Assembly (NCBI RefSeq): GCF_008329705.1
Contig: NZ_VTSX01000027.1
Span: 1-62,211 of the forward strand
Direction: 5' to 3'
From: Chryseobacterium sp. SN22
GTDB taxonomy: Bacteria > Bacteroidota > Bacteroidia > Flavobacteriales > Weeksellaceae
DNA: 62,211 nt
The position numbers and the translations under genes are program-made. Below the pieces are notes generated by a model. That model was not told the origin of the DNA. It made no database searches and saw nothing but the letters and a program-made list of their open reading frames with translations. Each line of letters begins with the position of its first letter. Position 1 is the first letter of the stretch. Of this stretch, positions 34,512 to 42,729 are shown piece by piece.

Positions 34512-34905
34512 AATTATTATTGAGGATCATTTTCTCAAGCTTCTCAATAGTATCTTTCTGCTGCTGAATAATTCTTTCATACAGTTCAACCATTTTATCT
34601 AACGGATTAAAATTACAATTGGAATTTATGGCATTTAATGTTGAAGTATCATTACTTGTAAAAGTGTTTGAGATTACGTTAATAGCCTGATCTTCACCAA
34701 AATTCTGAAAAGCCTCAATGGGTATTTTCATAACTTCGGATATCTTTTGCAGCAATGCTTCTTCCACAACATCCTTCTGTTCCAGCAGCGATACTTTTTT
34801 CTGGTTCCAGTCTTCGCCGAGGTCAAAAGCCAATGCTTCCTGCTTGATGCCTAGCATCTCCCTGAATCTTTTTACGTTGCGTCCCTGATGTACTTTTTGT
34901 TCCAT
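34510..34905 (-). CDS. XRE-type regulator, tandem copy 2
   Basis: A 131-residue paralog. The 46-residue N-terminus is identical to the other copies, and the next 30 residues are close to copy 3 (V-E-E-A-L-L-Q-K-I-S-E-V-M-K-I-P). The hinge (about 80-98, Asn/Thr/Ser-rich) is unique. The C-terminal coiled coil D-K-M-V-E-L-Y-E-R-I-I-Q-Q-Q-K-D-T-I resembles copy 3. The coding plus 5' flank repeat unit is about 507 bp. Confidence 0.85.
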   Translation of the reverse strand: MEQKVHQGRNVKRFREMLGIKQEALAFDLGEDWNQKKVSLLEQKDVVEEALLQKISEVMKIPIEAFQNFGEDQAINVISNTFTSNDTSTLNAINSNCNFNPLDKMVELYERIIQQQKDTIEKLEKMILNNN

Positions 34906-34990
34906 GACCGGTGTTTTAATTTTTAGTAAAGGGTAAATTTAGAAAATATTGAGGGACTGAGCAAGGAAGAAGTTCAGTGATTTTAAATTT

Positions 34991-35014
34991 AAAACCTGCT
35001 GTTAAGGCAGGTTT
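34991..35014 (-). terminator. terminator of XRE copy 3
   Basis: Same stem as for copy 2 (AAACCTGC/GCAGGTTT), starting four bases beyond the stop codon. Confidence 0.75.
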
Positions 35015-35017
35015 AAA

Positions 35018-35419
35018 TTATTTATTGAGTATCATTTTCTCAAGCTTCTCAATCGTTTCTTTCTGCTGTTGAAGCATTCTCTCATATAGTTCAACCATTT
35101 TATCTATTGGATTAAAAGAAGGTTGGTAACTAAATCCGGAGGCAACTGCATTATCTTTAAAATCTTGAAAAGAATAAGTATTCGCAATAACATTAATAGC
35201 CTGATCTTCATCAAAATTCTGGAAAGCCTCAACGGGTATTTTCATAATTTCGGATATCTTTTGCAGCAATGCTTCTTCCACAACATCCTTCTGTTCCAGC
35301 AGCGATACTTTTTTCTGGTTCCAGTCTTCGCCGAGGTCGAAAGCCAACGCTTCCTGCTTGATGCCAAGCATCTCCCTGAATCTTTTTACATTGCGCCCCT
35401 GATGTACTTTTTGTTCCAT
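35018..35419 (-). CDS. XRE-type regulator, tandem copy 3
   Basis: A 133-residue paralog with the same first 46 residues. The hinge region (about 80-100, S-F-Q-D-F-K-D-N-A-V-A-S-G-F) is unlike the other two. The coiled coil D-K-M-V-E-L-Y-E-R-M-L-Q-Q-Q-K-E-T-I matches copy 2 closely. The upstream 90 bp is almost identical to that of copies 1 and 2. It lies 144 bp from the M16 peptidase terminator. Confidence 0.85.
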   Translation of the reverse strand: MEQKVHQGRNVKRFREMLGIKQEALAFDLGEDWNQKKVSLLEQKDVVEEALLQKISEIMKIPVEAFQNFDEDQAINVIANTYSFQDFKDNAVASGFSYQPSFNPIDKMVELYERMLQQQKETIEKLEKMILNK

Positions 35420-35562
35420 GACCGGTGTTTTAATTTTTAGTAAAGCGTAAATTTAGAAAATATTGAGGGACTGGGCAAGGAAGAAGTTCGGTGCGCAGTT
35501 TATTTGTGGAAAGTACAGGTTGGTAGAATTGTTTTGCCTGATGGAATAATTGATTTCAAATT

Positions 35563-35592
35563 AAAAGAGGCTGTCGCAGGACAGCCTCTTTC
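35563..35592 (-). terminator. M16 peptidase terminator
   Basis: An 11- to 12-bp stem (AAGAGGCTGTC/GACAGCCTCTT) with a 4-base loop and a TTTAATTT tail, just downstream of the stop codon on the minus strand. Confidence 0.85.
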
Positions 35593-35596
35593 TTAT

Positions 35597-38536
35597 TTAA
35601 TAACCGAATATTTCAGTCAGGGTCAGTTTTTTTACTTCACCGAGTTTCTGCATATCGGCTTCGCTTACTTTGTCCTGCGATGCCACCAGGCAGTAGGTGT
35701 AGCTTTTATCTTTCATTTCCTTATCGTGGAAACTGCTGATGTCGGCAAACGTCAGTTTCGGAGCCTGTTCGTACACATTTTTACGGATGTCCGAATTGTT
35801 TCCGAGCTTCTGTGCTCTCAGGTAGGTAAAGATGATGCCGTCCTGCGTAATCCTTTCAGCCGCAATCGACTTTTTCAGGCCGCCTTTCGCCGTTTCAAAC
35901 AGCTGGTCGGACTTCGGAAGGGTCGTTAACAGTTCGTTCATCGCCGTAGTGGATTCGTTGAACTTATCCGCCTGGGTTCCGACATATGCCGTGATCATGT
36001 CTTTGTCCTCTTTCTTGCCCGGAAGAGAGAAATAAGAATACGTTGAATAAGCCAGCGCTTTCGATTCCCTGATGGTCTGGAAGACCACGGAACCCATTCC
36101 GCCCCCAAAATAGTTGTTGAACAGGCTGACAGTTGGGGTAATGCTCACATTGTAAGGATCGCTGTTGCGTACCCAGAAAATTTCCGCCTGAACCATATCG
36201 TAATGGGCAAACAGCACCTTGTTTTTATCGGTAGCTACCTGGGTGAACGTTTTGGACTTCGGCATTTCCTTCAGGGAATTCGGTACCTGGTGGATCTTTG
36301 TAAGGGAAGACGCGATTTCATTAGCCGATTTCGGTCCGTAGTGAAGGATCTTATGTTTAAAATTAAACAAATCGTGCAGCATATTCACCAGGTCTTCGGC
36401 TTTCAAAGCATCCAGTTCAGCATCACTCAAAGTATTGTTGAAAGGGTTTTGGGCACCGTACTGGGCGTAACTTCTCAATCCGCTCATAATGGCACCTTTA
36501 TTCTGCTTGGCATTGGCTCTGGATTTTTTCAGTCTCACTTTATAAGCATCCAGCGCTTTCTGATCAGCCACGCAGTTTTTGATGAGGTCTTCGAATAAAG
36601 CGGCGGTTTTGTCGAAATTTTCATTCAGACCTTCTACGGTAACGTAGGTTTCTTCGTTTCCGGCACTTACATTGAAGTTTGAAGCCAGCTTATAGAACTC
36701 TTTGCTGATGTCTTCCGAAGATTTGTTTTTTGTGCCCAGGTATTGCAGGTATTCTGCAGCGATCGGAAGGATTTTGTTGTTCCATTTGCCGGCATCGAAA
36801 TAATAATACAGCCTGAACAGATCGTTATCGGTATTTTTTACCGAAAGCACGTCTACGGATTTTACTTTGCTTTTTGCGATGTCCTTATCGAAATTCAGCC
36901 ATACGGGAGCAATCGGGGATTCCGGCATTTCGTCGATCTTTTTCAGGAACGGGGACTGGTCTTCCCGGTTCACGGAAATCGGTGTAATGGTCGGCTTGTC
37001 TACTTTTACGATGTTTTTATCTTCACCTTTTCTTTTGTAGACCGCTACGTAATTGTTGTCTTTAAGATACCTGGACGCAAAATCCATAATATCTTTTTTC
37101 GTCAGCCTGGAGATCTCCTCGATGTATTCCAGCTGGGTCTTGTGATCTACTTCCGAGGTGAATTCGTCCATCAGCGATTCTGCCCTCGACGTATATTTTT
37201 CGTACTTCTGGATCATGTTTTTCTTCTCGTTATTCACGATAGACTGCATCAGATCCTGGGAAAATTCACCCTTTCTCAGCTTGTCGATTTCCTGAAGCAG
37301 GAGGTTTTTTACTTCGTCCAGAGACTGCCCTTCCGTAGGATTTCCCTGCAATAAAAGGGCGGAATAATCTTTCAGGACGTAAGGGTAGGCGTATGCACTT
37401 AGCAGCTTCTGTTTTTTCACAAGGTCAAGGTCGATAAGCCCTGCCTGTCCGTTGGTCAGCATGCTGCCGATAAAATTCAGCATCCTTGCATCTTTCGTGG
37501 TAGCTCCCGGAAAACGGAACCCGATCATGATGTTTTCAGGATTCGGACCCCAGACTTCTTTGGTAACAGGCGCCGTAATTGCGCTTTCCTGACCTGGATT
37601 ATAAACCGGGACCGGCTTGTTTTTCATATAGGAAAAAGCCCGGTCGATCTTGCCGATCATTTCATCAGGATTAAAATCTCCCGACATAATGATCCCCATG
37701 TTGTTGGGAACATAATAATTGTTGTAATATTCACGGATCGCTTTCAGTGAAGGATTCTTCAGGTGCTCAATCGTACCGATGGTAGTCTGCTTTCCATAAT
37801 TGTTATTCGGGAACATCGCCGCAAACATCGCTTCATAGACTTTTCTTCCGTCATTGTCCAGTCCTCTGTTCTTTTCTTCATACACGGCTTCCAGTTCCGT
37901 ATGGAAAAGCCTTAGGATCGGCTGTCTGAAACGCTCGGCCTGAACTGCAAGAAACTTATCCGTTACATTGGCCGGGATGTCTTCCGTGTAAACGGTCTGT
38001 TCGTAAGACGTAAACGCATTGGTTCCGTCGGCCCCCATTCCCGACATCATTTTGTCGTATTCGTTGGCAATGGCATACTTGGCCGCCTCTCCGGAAACTT
38101 TATCGATCTCTTTATAAATCTCCTTTCTTTTGGCTTCGTCCGTCGTCGAATTGTACTTTTCATAAAGGGCATCGATCTGATCCAGCAAAGGCTTCTCCTT
38201 TGCCCAATCTTTGGAACCGAAAGAATCTGTTCCTTTAAAAAGCATGTGCTCCAGGTAATGGGCAAGACCGGTATGGTCTGAAGGATCGGTTTTGCTTCCT
38301 GCTTTTGTCGCGATATACGTCTGAATCCTCGGGTCTTTTTTGGTCGGGCTTAAAATAACGGTCAGTCCGTTTTTCAGGGTATAGTATCTTGCTGAAGTTG
38401 GGTCATTCGTTACATATTTATACGTATAGCCGTTAGACTTTGCTTCCTTCCACTGGAAATCCTGCCCGTACGCATAGCCGCAGTAGCTGGCGGCAGCAAT
38501 GCTGGTGGCAATAGTTAGTTTTTTTAAAAAGTTCAT
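35597..38536 (-). CDS. M16 (insulinase/pitrilysin-type) metallopeptidase, two-domain
   Basis: A 979-residue exported peptidase with a signal peptide ending A-Y-G-Q (25). The N-terminal half carries the inverted zinc motif H-Y-L-E-H (H93, E96, H97), with a downstream V-Y-E-E-K-N supplying the third ligand. The C-terminal half (about 520-979) is a second M16 domain without the motif, as usual in fused pitrilysins, where it forms the clam-shell partner. Predicted periplasmic oligopeptide degradation. It is monocistronic. Confidence 0.93.
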   Translation of the reverse strand: MNFLKKLTIATSIAAASYCGYAYGQDFQWKEAKSNGYTYKYVTNDPTSARYYTLKNGLTVILSPTKKDPRIQTYIATKAGSKTDPSDHTGLAHYLEHMLFKGTDSFGSKDWAKEKPLLDQIDALYEKYNSTTDEAKRKEIYKEIDKVSGEAAKYAIANEYDKMMSGMGADGTNAFTSYEQTVYTEDIPANVTDKFLAVQAERFRQPILRLFHTELEAVYEEKNRGLDNDGRKVYEAMFAAMFPNNNYGKQTTIGTIEHLKNPSLKAIREYYNNYYVPNNMGIIMSGDFNPDEMIGKIDRAFSYMKNKPVPVYNPGQESAITAPVTKEVWGPNPENIMIGFRFPGATTKDARMLNFIGSMLTNGQAGLIDLDLVKKQKLLSAYAYPYVLKDYSALLLQGNPTEGQSLDEVKNLLLQEIDKLRKGEFSQDLMQSIVNNEKKNMIQKYEKYTSRAESLMDEFTSEVDHKTQLEYIEEISRLTKKDIMDFASRYLKDNNYVAVYKRKGEDKNIVKVDKPTITPISVNREDQSPFLKKIDEMPESPIAPVWLNFDKDIAKSKVKSVDVLSVKNTDNDLFRLYYYFDAGKWNNKILPIAAEYLQYLGTKNKSSEDISKEFYKLASNFNVSAGNEETYVTVEGLNENFDKTAALFEDLIKNCVADQKALDAYKVRLKKSRANAKQNKGAIMSGLRSYAQYGAQNPFNNTLSDAELDALKAEDLVNMLHDLFNFKHKILHYGPKSANEIASSLTKIHQVPNSLKEMPKSKTFTQVATDKNKVLFAHYDMVQAEIFWVRNSDPYNVSITPTVSLFNNYFGGGMGSVVFQTIRESKALAYSTYSYFSLPGKKEDKDMITAYVGTQADKFNESTTAMNELLTTLPKSDQLFETAKGGLKKSIAAERITQDGIIFTYLRAQKLGNNSDIRKNVYEQAPKLTFADISSFHDKEMKDKSYTYCLVASQDKVSEADMQKLGEVKKLTLTEIFGY

Positions 38537-38597
38537 TGTCTGATATGGAGTTAAAATTTAAACATTCAAGATTTTACGGGATTTTTAATTATTTAAT

Positions 38598-39791
38598 TTA
38601 ATTAAACTGATCCAGAAGGGTTTTGATTCTTCTCATTGCTTCCCGCAAATCATCTTCCGAAGCCGCATAAGAAAAACGGATACACTCCGGGCTTCCGAAC
38701 GAAACACCGCCGACACATCCTACATGTGCATTTTCCAGGATAAACATCGCAAAATCATCGGAATTCTTGATTTCCGTACCGTTCAGCGTCTTCCCGATGT
38801 AATAGGAAACATCCGGAAAGAAGTAAAAAGCGGCTTTGGGCAAAACCACCTTAAAACCCGTAATTTCTTTCATCAGGTCATACACCAGATCCCTTCTTTT
38901 CTTAAAGGCATCAATCATATACCTGTATTCCGAAGGATCGGCTTGTAAAGCGGTAATTGAAGCCCTCTGCGCTACGGTATTGGCCCCGCTGGTCATCTGA
39001 CCCTGAATTTTTTCGCAGGCTTTGGCCAGCCATTCCGGACACGCAGAATATCCGATCCTCCAGCCGGTCATTGCAAATGCTTTGGACATTCCGTTGATAA
39101 CCGCAGTCTGCTCATACACTTCAGGAAACCGGGCGATGGAAGTCGTCTTCGTTTCATAATTGATGAATTCGTAGATTTCATCTGAAATAACGGTCACATG
39201 AGGGTACTTGGCAATTACCCTGGCTAAAGATTTCAGCTCATCATATGTATAATACCCACCGGAAGGATTACATGGCGAACTGAAGAGTACGGCTTTGGTT
39301 TTGTCGGTAATGGCTTCTTCCAGCTGCTCAGCCGTGATTTTAAAATCCGTAACGTAAGAAGTCGGAAGCATCACGGAAACGCCGCCCATCATTTTTACCA
39401 TCTCGTCGTAGCTTACCCAATACGGATTCGGCAGGATCACTTCATCACCGTCGTTCAGCAGTGCTGCGAGGACATTGATGATCGCCTGTTTGGCCCCGTT
39501 TGAAACACAGATCTGGGCCGGCTTGTATTCCAAGTGATTATCTCTTTTCAGTTTATGGGCAATTGCCTGACGGAGTTCCAGGAACCCCGGAACAGGAGAG
39601 TAGTGGCTGTAGTTCTCGTTGATGGCATCGAAAGCGGCCTGCTTAATATTGTCCGGAACATCAAAATCGGGTTCGCCCAAGGTGAGGCTGATCACATCTA
39701 TTCCGTTGGCTTTCATTTCTCTGGCCTTATTGGACATCACGAAAGTCTGCGAGTAACCGAGTCTGTTTACTCTTTCTGAAAGTTTCTCCAT
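38598..39791 (-). CDS. class I/II PLP aminotransferase (aspartate aminotransferase-like)
   Basis: A 397-residue PLP enzyme of the class I aminotransferase group that includes the AspC/Ib-type aspartate aminotransferases. The PLP lysine is K237 in M-S-K-A-F-A-M-T-G-W-R-I-G. S-N-G-A-K-Q-A, N-P-Y-W and S-S-P-C-N-P-S-G-G are intact. Aspartate as substrate is likely but not proven. It is monocistronic. Confidence 0.9.
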   Translation of the reverse strand: MEKLSERVNRLGYSQTFVMSNKAREMKANGIDVISLTLGEPDFDVPDNIKQAAFDAINENYSHYSPVPGFLELRQAIAHKLKRDNHLEYKPAQICVSNGAKQAIINVLAALLNDGDEVILPNPYWVSYDEMVKMMGGVSVMLPTSYVTDFKITAEQLEEAITDKTKAVLFSSPCNPSGGYYTYDELKSLARVIAKYPHVTVISDEIYEFINYETKTTSIARFPEVYEQTAVINGMSKAFAMTGWRIGYSACPEWLAKACEKIQGQMTSGANTVAQRASITALQADPSEYRYMIDAFKKRRDLVYDLMKEITGFKVVLPKAAFYFFPDVSYYIGKTLNGTEIKNSDDFAMFILENAHVGCVGGVSFGSPECIRFSYAASEDDLREAMRRIKTLLDQFN

Positions 39792-39810
39792 GTACTTATT
39801 TCTAGAGTGA

Positions 39811-39818
39811 CAAATATA
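39811..39818 (-). promoter_or_regulatory. -7 promoter element of the aminotransferase gene
   Basis: On the minus strand TATATTTG exactly matches TAnnTTTG, 19 bases before the ATG. I see no good -33 box. Confidence 0.5.
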
Positions 39819-39888
39819 TAATAAAAACTATTTCTTGAAAAATAAAATAAAATGACTTTAATGATAAGGCCTGCATAAAGTTTATCAC

Positions 39889-39896
39889 TATATTTG
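39889..39896 (+). promoter_or_regulatory. -7 promoter element of the GLPGLI gene
   Basis: Exact TATATTTG match 40 bases before the ATG of the GLPGLI gene. Confidence 0.5.
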
Positions 39897-39936
39897 TAGT
39901 TGTTCGACCGGCTTATTAATAAAAAATCATAATAAA

Positions 39937-40758
39937 ATGTATAAAATCCTTTTTCTGCTGATCATGTCCATGGCTTCAGCACAAAGCTATCGTTTCGTTT
40001 ACGAATATAAAATGAAGCCTGACACGGCTAAAAAAGATTCAGTGATCACCGATTACATGAACCTGGATACGGATGGCAGGAAATCCTATTTCTATAATTC
40101 GGTAAAGTACGAACGTGATTCAACCTACGCGGTAACCAGGGATTTTAAAGATCTTTTTCAGGCTAAATCTTATGATCAGAACTTAAGTTATGTTATCGAA
40201 AAGGATTACGCGGAGAAGAAAATCAGTTTTTACGATAACTTCAAGACCGTCAACATTCTTATCCCGGAAAACGAAAACCTGAAATGGAACATCGAAAAAG
40301 AATTTGCAGAGATCAATGAGATGAACTGCCAGAAGGCAACGGCAGACTACAAAGGCAGAACCTGGGAAGCCTGGTTCAGCAAAGATTATCCTGTAAATGA
40401 CGGGCCTTATAAATTCAGCGGTCTTCCCGGATTGATTATCAGGCTTAAAGATGCTGAAGATGACCATATTTTTAATTTAATTCAGGTTAAAAAAATCGGT
40501 GCCCTGCCCATGGTTTTACCGAAATCCCCGAAGCAGATTACGCTTGCGGAATATAAAAAAGCCATGGCCGATTATTCGTTCTCCAATGAAGATATCGAAG
40601 GGATGGATGTCAGCAAACAGGACAGTAGAATATCCATCCGTCTGAAAGACGGATATGTTGCTAAGTTCGGAGCGGATGAAATGAAAAAGGTACAGAAGCT
40701 CGATGAAGAGATAACCAAGCGGCTGAAAAGAACTGACAATTCTATTGAAAGAAAGTAG
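39937..40758 (+). CDS. GLPGLI-family secreted protein
   Basis: A 273-residue exported protein of the Bacteroidetes-specific GLPGLI family, function unknown. The signal peptide ends M-A-S-A-Q (16), and the namesake motif F-S-G-L-P-G-L-I lies at about residue 161. It also contains the family's N-D-G-P-Y-K-F and A-W-F-S segments. It is the intact relative of the pseudogene at 33163-33629. Monocistronic. Confidence 0.88.
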   Translation: MYKILFLLIMSMASAQSYRFVYEYKMKPDTAKKDSVITDYMNLDTDGRKSYFYNSVKYERDSTYAVTRDFKDLFQAKSYDQNLSYVIEKDYAEKKISFYDNFKTVNILIPENENLKWNIEKEFAEINEMNCQKATADYKGRTWEAWFSKDYPVNDGPYKFSGLPGLIIRLKDAEDDHIFNLIQVKKIGALPMVLPKSPKQITLAEYKKAMADYSFSNEDIEGMDVSKQDSRISIRLKDGYVAKFGADEMKKVQKLDEEITKRLKRTDNSIERK

Positions 40759-40971
40759 TTTTCACTAAAGAGCCGGAAGGTGGGCTGGATGCCGGAAGTC
40801 TACTTTTAATTATAAAAAATTAAGGGTTATAATTAACTTTAGCCCTATTGATGCAGAGAATCGTTGACATTCCAGCCGCTGATTTTTCGGCCTTAACGGC
40901 ATTCCATTCAGCAAATGACAGCAGTTGATATCAATCTATTTGTGAAATCTCATATTTTGAAAGGTCTATTT
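40759..40971. other. intergenic region with dispersed repeat copy B
   Basis: A 213-bp gap. A GA-rich repeat lies at 40769-40808. The rest is AT-rich with no gene. Confidence 0.5.
40769..40808 (+). repeat. GA-rich dispersed intergenic repeat, copy B
   Basis: AGCCGGAAGGTGGGCTGGAT followed by GCCGGAAG resembles the core of copies A and C (ATGGAT-x-CCGGAAG) but has an internal change. Confidence 0.45.
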
Positions 40972-41004
40972 TTTGAATAAAGCGGGTAAAAAAACTTATT
41001 TTTG
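40972..41004 (+). promoter_or_regulatory. rsmG promoter
   Basis: TTTG at 40972-40975 and TATTTTTG at 40997-41004, 21 bases apart, fit the Bacteroidetes consensus. The rsmG ATG follows 18 bases later. Confidence 0.6.
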
Positions 41005-41022
41005 CCTTTTATAATATTTCAG

Positions 41023-41658
41023 ATGTCTACAACGTTACTATTAAAATACTTTCCGGATCTTACAGAAACACAGATCGATCAGTTCGCTAACCTGGAAAAT
41101 CTGTATAATGAGTGGAACGAGAAAATCAATGTGATTTCAAGAAAAGATATGGAGTCGCTCTATGAAAAGCATATTTTACACTCTTTGGGAATTGCCAAGG
41201 TTATGGCTTTTGCTCCCGGAACAAAAGTATTGGATATCGGCACCGGCGGCGGATTTCCGGGGATTCCTCTGGCAATTCTGTTTCCTGAAACTGAATTTAC
41301 GCTGATCGATTCCATAGGAAAGAAGATCACAGTGGTGAATGCCGTTGCAGAAGGGGTCGGTTTGAAGAATGTAACGGCCATCCATGGAAGAGCGGAGAAA
41401 CTAAAGGAGAAATTCCATTTTGTGGTAAGCCGTGCGGTTACCCAGATGCCGGAGTTCCTCAGATGGCTGAAAGGGAAGTTTGAAAAAGAGCAGTTCAACC
41501 AGAAGCACAACGGAATCCTGTATCTGAAAGGTGGAGACCTGGCAGAAGAACTGGCCGGACTGAAATGCGAAATTTTCAGCCTTAAGAATTATTTCGACGG
41601 AGAATTCTATGATACTAAAAAAGTGGTTTATCTTTCTAAAGGAAATTTTAATTCCTAG
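41023..41658 (+). CDS. rsmG: 16S rRNA guanine-527 N7-methyltransferase
   Basis: A 211-residue SAM enzyme (GidB/RsmG) that modifies G527 of 16S rRNA. The SAM motif is V-L-D-I-G-T-G-G-G-F-P-G (69-80), followed by L-I-D-S-I-G-K-K and V-V-S-R-A-V. The ATG at 41023 (M-S-T-T-L) is preferred over the TTG at 41002, which lies inside the promoter. Monocistronic. Confidence 0.95.
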   Translation: MSTTLLLKYFPDLTETQIDQFANLENLYNEWNEKINVISRKDMESLYEKHILHSLGIAKVMAFAPGTKVLDIGTGGGFPGIPLAILFPETEFTLIDSIGKKITVVNAVAEGVGLKNVTAIHGRAEKLKEKFHFVVSRAVTQMPEFLRWLKGKFEKEQFNQKHNGILYLKGGDLAEELAGLKCEIFSLKNYFDGEFYDTKKVVYLSKGNFNS

Positions 41659-41780
41659 CAGGTAAACTCATCAAAGAAGGACAAAAGATTTAGTAATGGA
41701 ATAAAATCTGAAGTAAGTTTCTACTCACGGGCACAGAGGAATAATTTTTGTTTAAATTTTTAATAATCAAAATTTTAGCG

Positions 41781-42188
41781 ATGAAAAAGTCTTTCCATAT
41801 TTGTTTTTCGGCAATGTTTTTAGGATTATTTCTGACCTCCTGTAATAACGATGACAATTATAATACGATTGAATCCGTAGACCGGATTAAGATCGACAGT
41901 GTAAAAATCATTAATGATACGATGGATGTCTTTACGGTGCAGAGTATCAGAACCTATTCTACCTTTCCGTCTCACTGCGAAGGATTTTATGGTTATGATT
42001 ATGTTTACAGCAATAATCTGACAAGAAACGTAACCGCATATAAATACATTACCGACGGGCCTTGTACACAGGATACATACACCGCTGCCAACCAGATCAA
42101 TTTCAGTCCGCAGCAGAAAGGAATGTATACTTTTAAATTCTGGAACGGCGGCAACAGCTGGATCACCAAAACAATAGTAGTTGAGTAA
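41781..42188 (+). CDS. lipoprotein of unknown function
   Basis: A 135-residue lipoprotein with the lipobox L-T-S-C at about residues 18-21, followed by N-N-D-D acidic residues, a typical export signal for Bacteroidetes surface lipoproteins. Two further Cys (about 69 and 92) may pair. No family is recognised. The ATG at 41781 gives the signal peptide. It lies 4 bp before the DUF922 gene, so the two are co-transcribed. Confidence 0.75.
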   Translation: MKKSFHICFSAMFLGLFLTSCNNDDNYNTIESVDRIKIDSVKIINDTMDVFTVQSIRTYSTFPSHCEGFYGYDYVYSNNLTRNVTAYKYITDGPCTQDTYTAANQINFSPQQKGMYTFKFWNGGNSWITKTIVVE

Positions 42189-42192
42189 ATAA

Positions 42193-42729
42193 ATGAAAGG
42201 AATTTTTGTAGCCTGCCTTCTGATTTCCAATGTGATATTTGCCCAGAAGATTTACTGGGAAGAAGGAAGAAAACTGAACTGGGGCAATTTTAAAAGCCGG
42301 ATTAATACCCAGAGAGGAACCAATGTAGTGGCTTATACCAACTGCGGCTGGTCTTACTCCTATGTAAAATCCTCCAATCCGAAAGTGCCTGTAAAAATAA
42401 AAATAGAAACAATCTTTAACGAAGATAAATCCTGGAAGGATGATAAAAGGATCAACGATTATGTGCTGCTTCACGAACAGAAGCATTTCGATGTTGCCGA
42501 AGTTTTTGCCCGAAAGCTTAGAAAAGAAGTTTCGGAAAGAATAAAAACGGGAGCGGATTTCGATAAATATTTCAAATCCATCTACAGCAGGATCCTGAAA
42601 GAATACCAGGATTTCCAGCGGGCCTACGACGGTGAAACAAAAAACGGAATGGTAGAAGAGAAACAATCGGAATATAATCGTATCATTGCTGAAGAATTAG
42701 AAAACTATAAAAGCTTTAAAACGTCTTGA
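42193..42729 (+). CDS. secreted DUF922 protein, putative zinc protease
   Basis: A 178-residue exported protein (signal peptide ending I-F-A-Q, 18) of the DUF922 family, with an H-E-x-x-H motif (H94-E95-Q-K-H98) that suggests a zinc-dependent protease. The W-G-N-F-K-S-R start fits the family. It lies between a lipoprotein and the AddB-like nuclease, whose TTG start overlaps its stop codon by four bases. Confidence 0.82.
   Translation: MKGIFVACLLISNVIFAQKIYWEEGRKLNWGNFKSRINTQRGTNVVAYTNCGWSYSYVKSSNPKVPVKIKIETIFNEDKSWKDDKRINDYVLLHEQKHFDVAEVFARKLRKEVSERIKTGADFDKYFKSIYSRILKEYQDFQRAYDGETKNGMVEEKQSEYNRIIAEELENYKSFKTS

Noticed and set aside
33970..35419. CRISPR-like regular repeats
   Set aside because: The period of about 510 bp consists of coding genes with promoters and terminators, not short repeats and spacers.
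35504..38536. Several long plus-strand ORFs (for example 36743-37354 and 36203-36598) opposite the M16 gene
   Set aside because: They lie antisense to an unambiguous metallopeptidase, have no signals or families, and reflect its codon composition.
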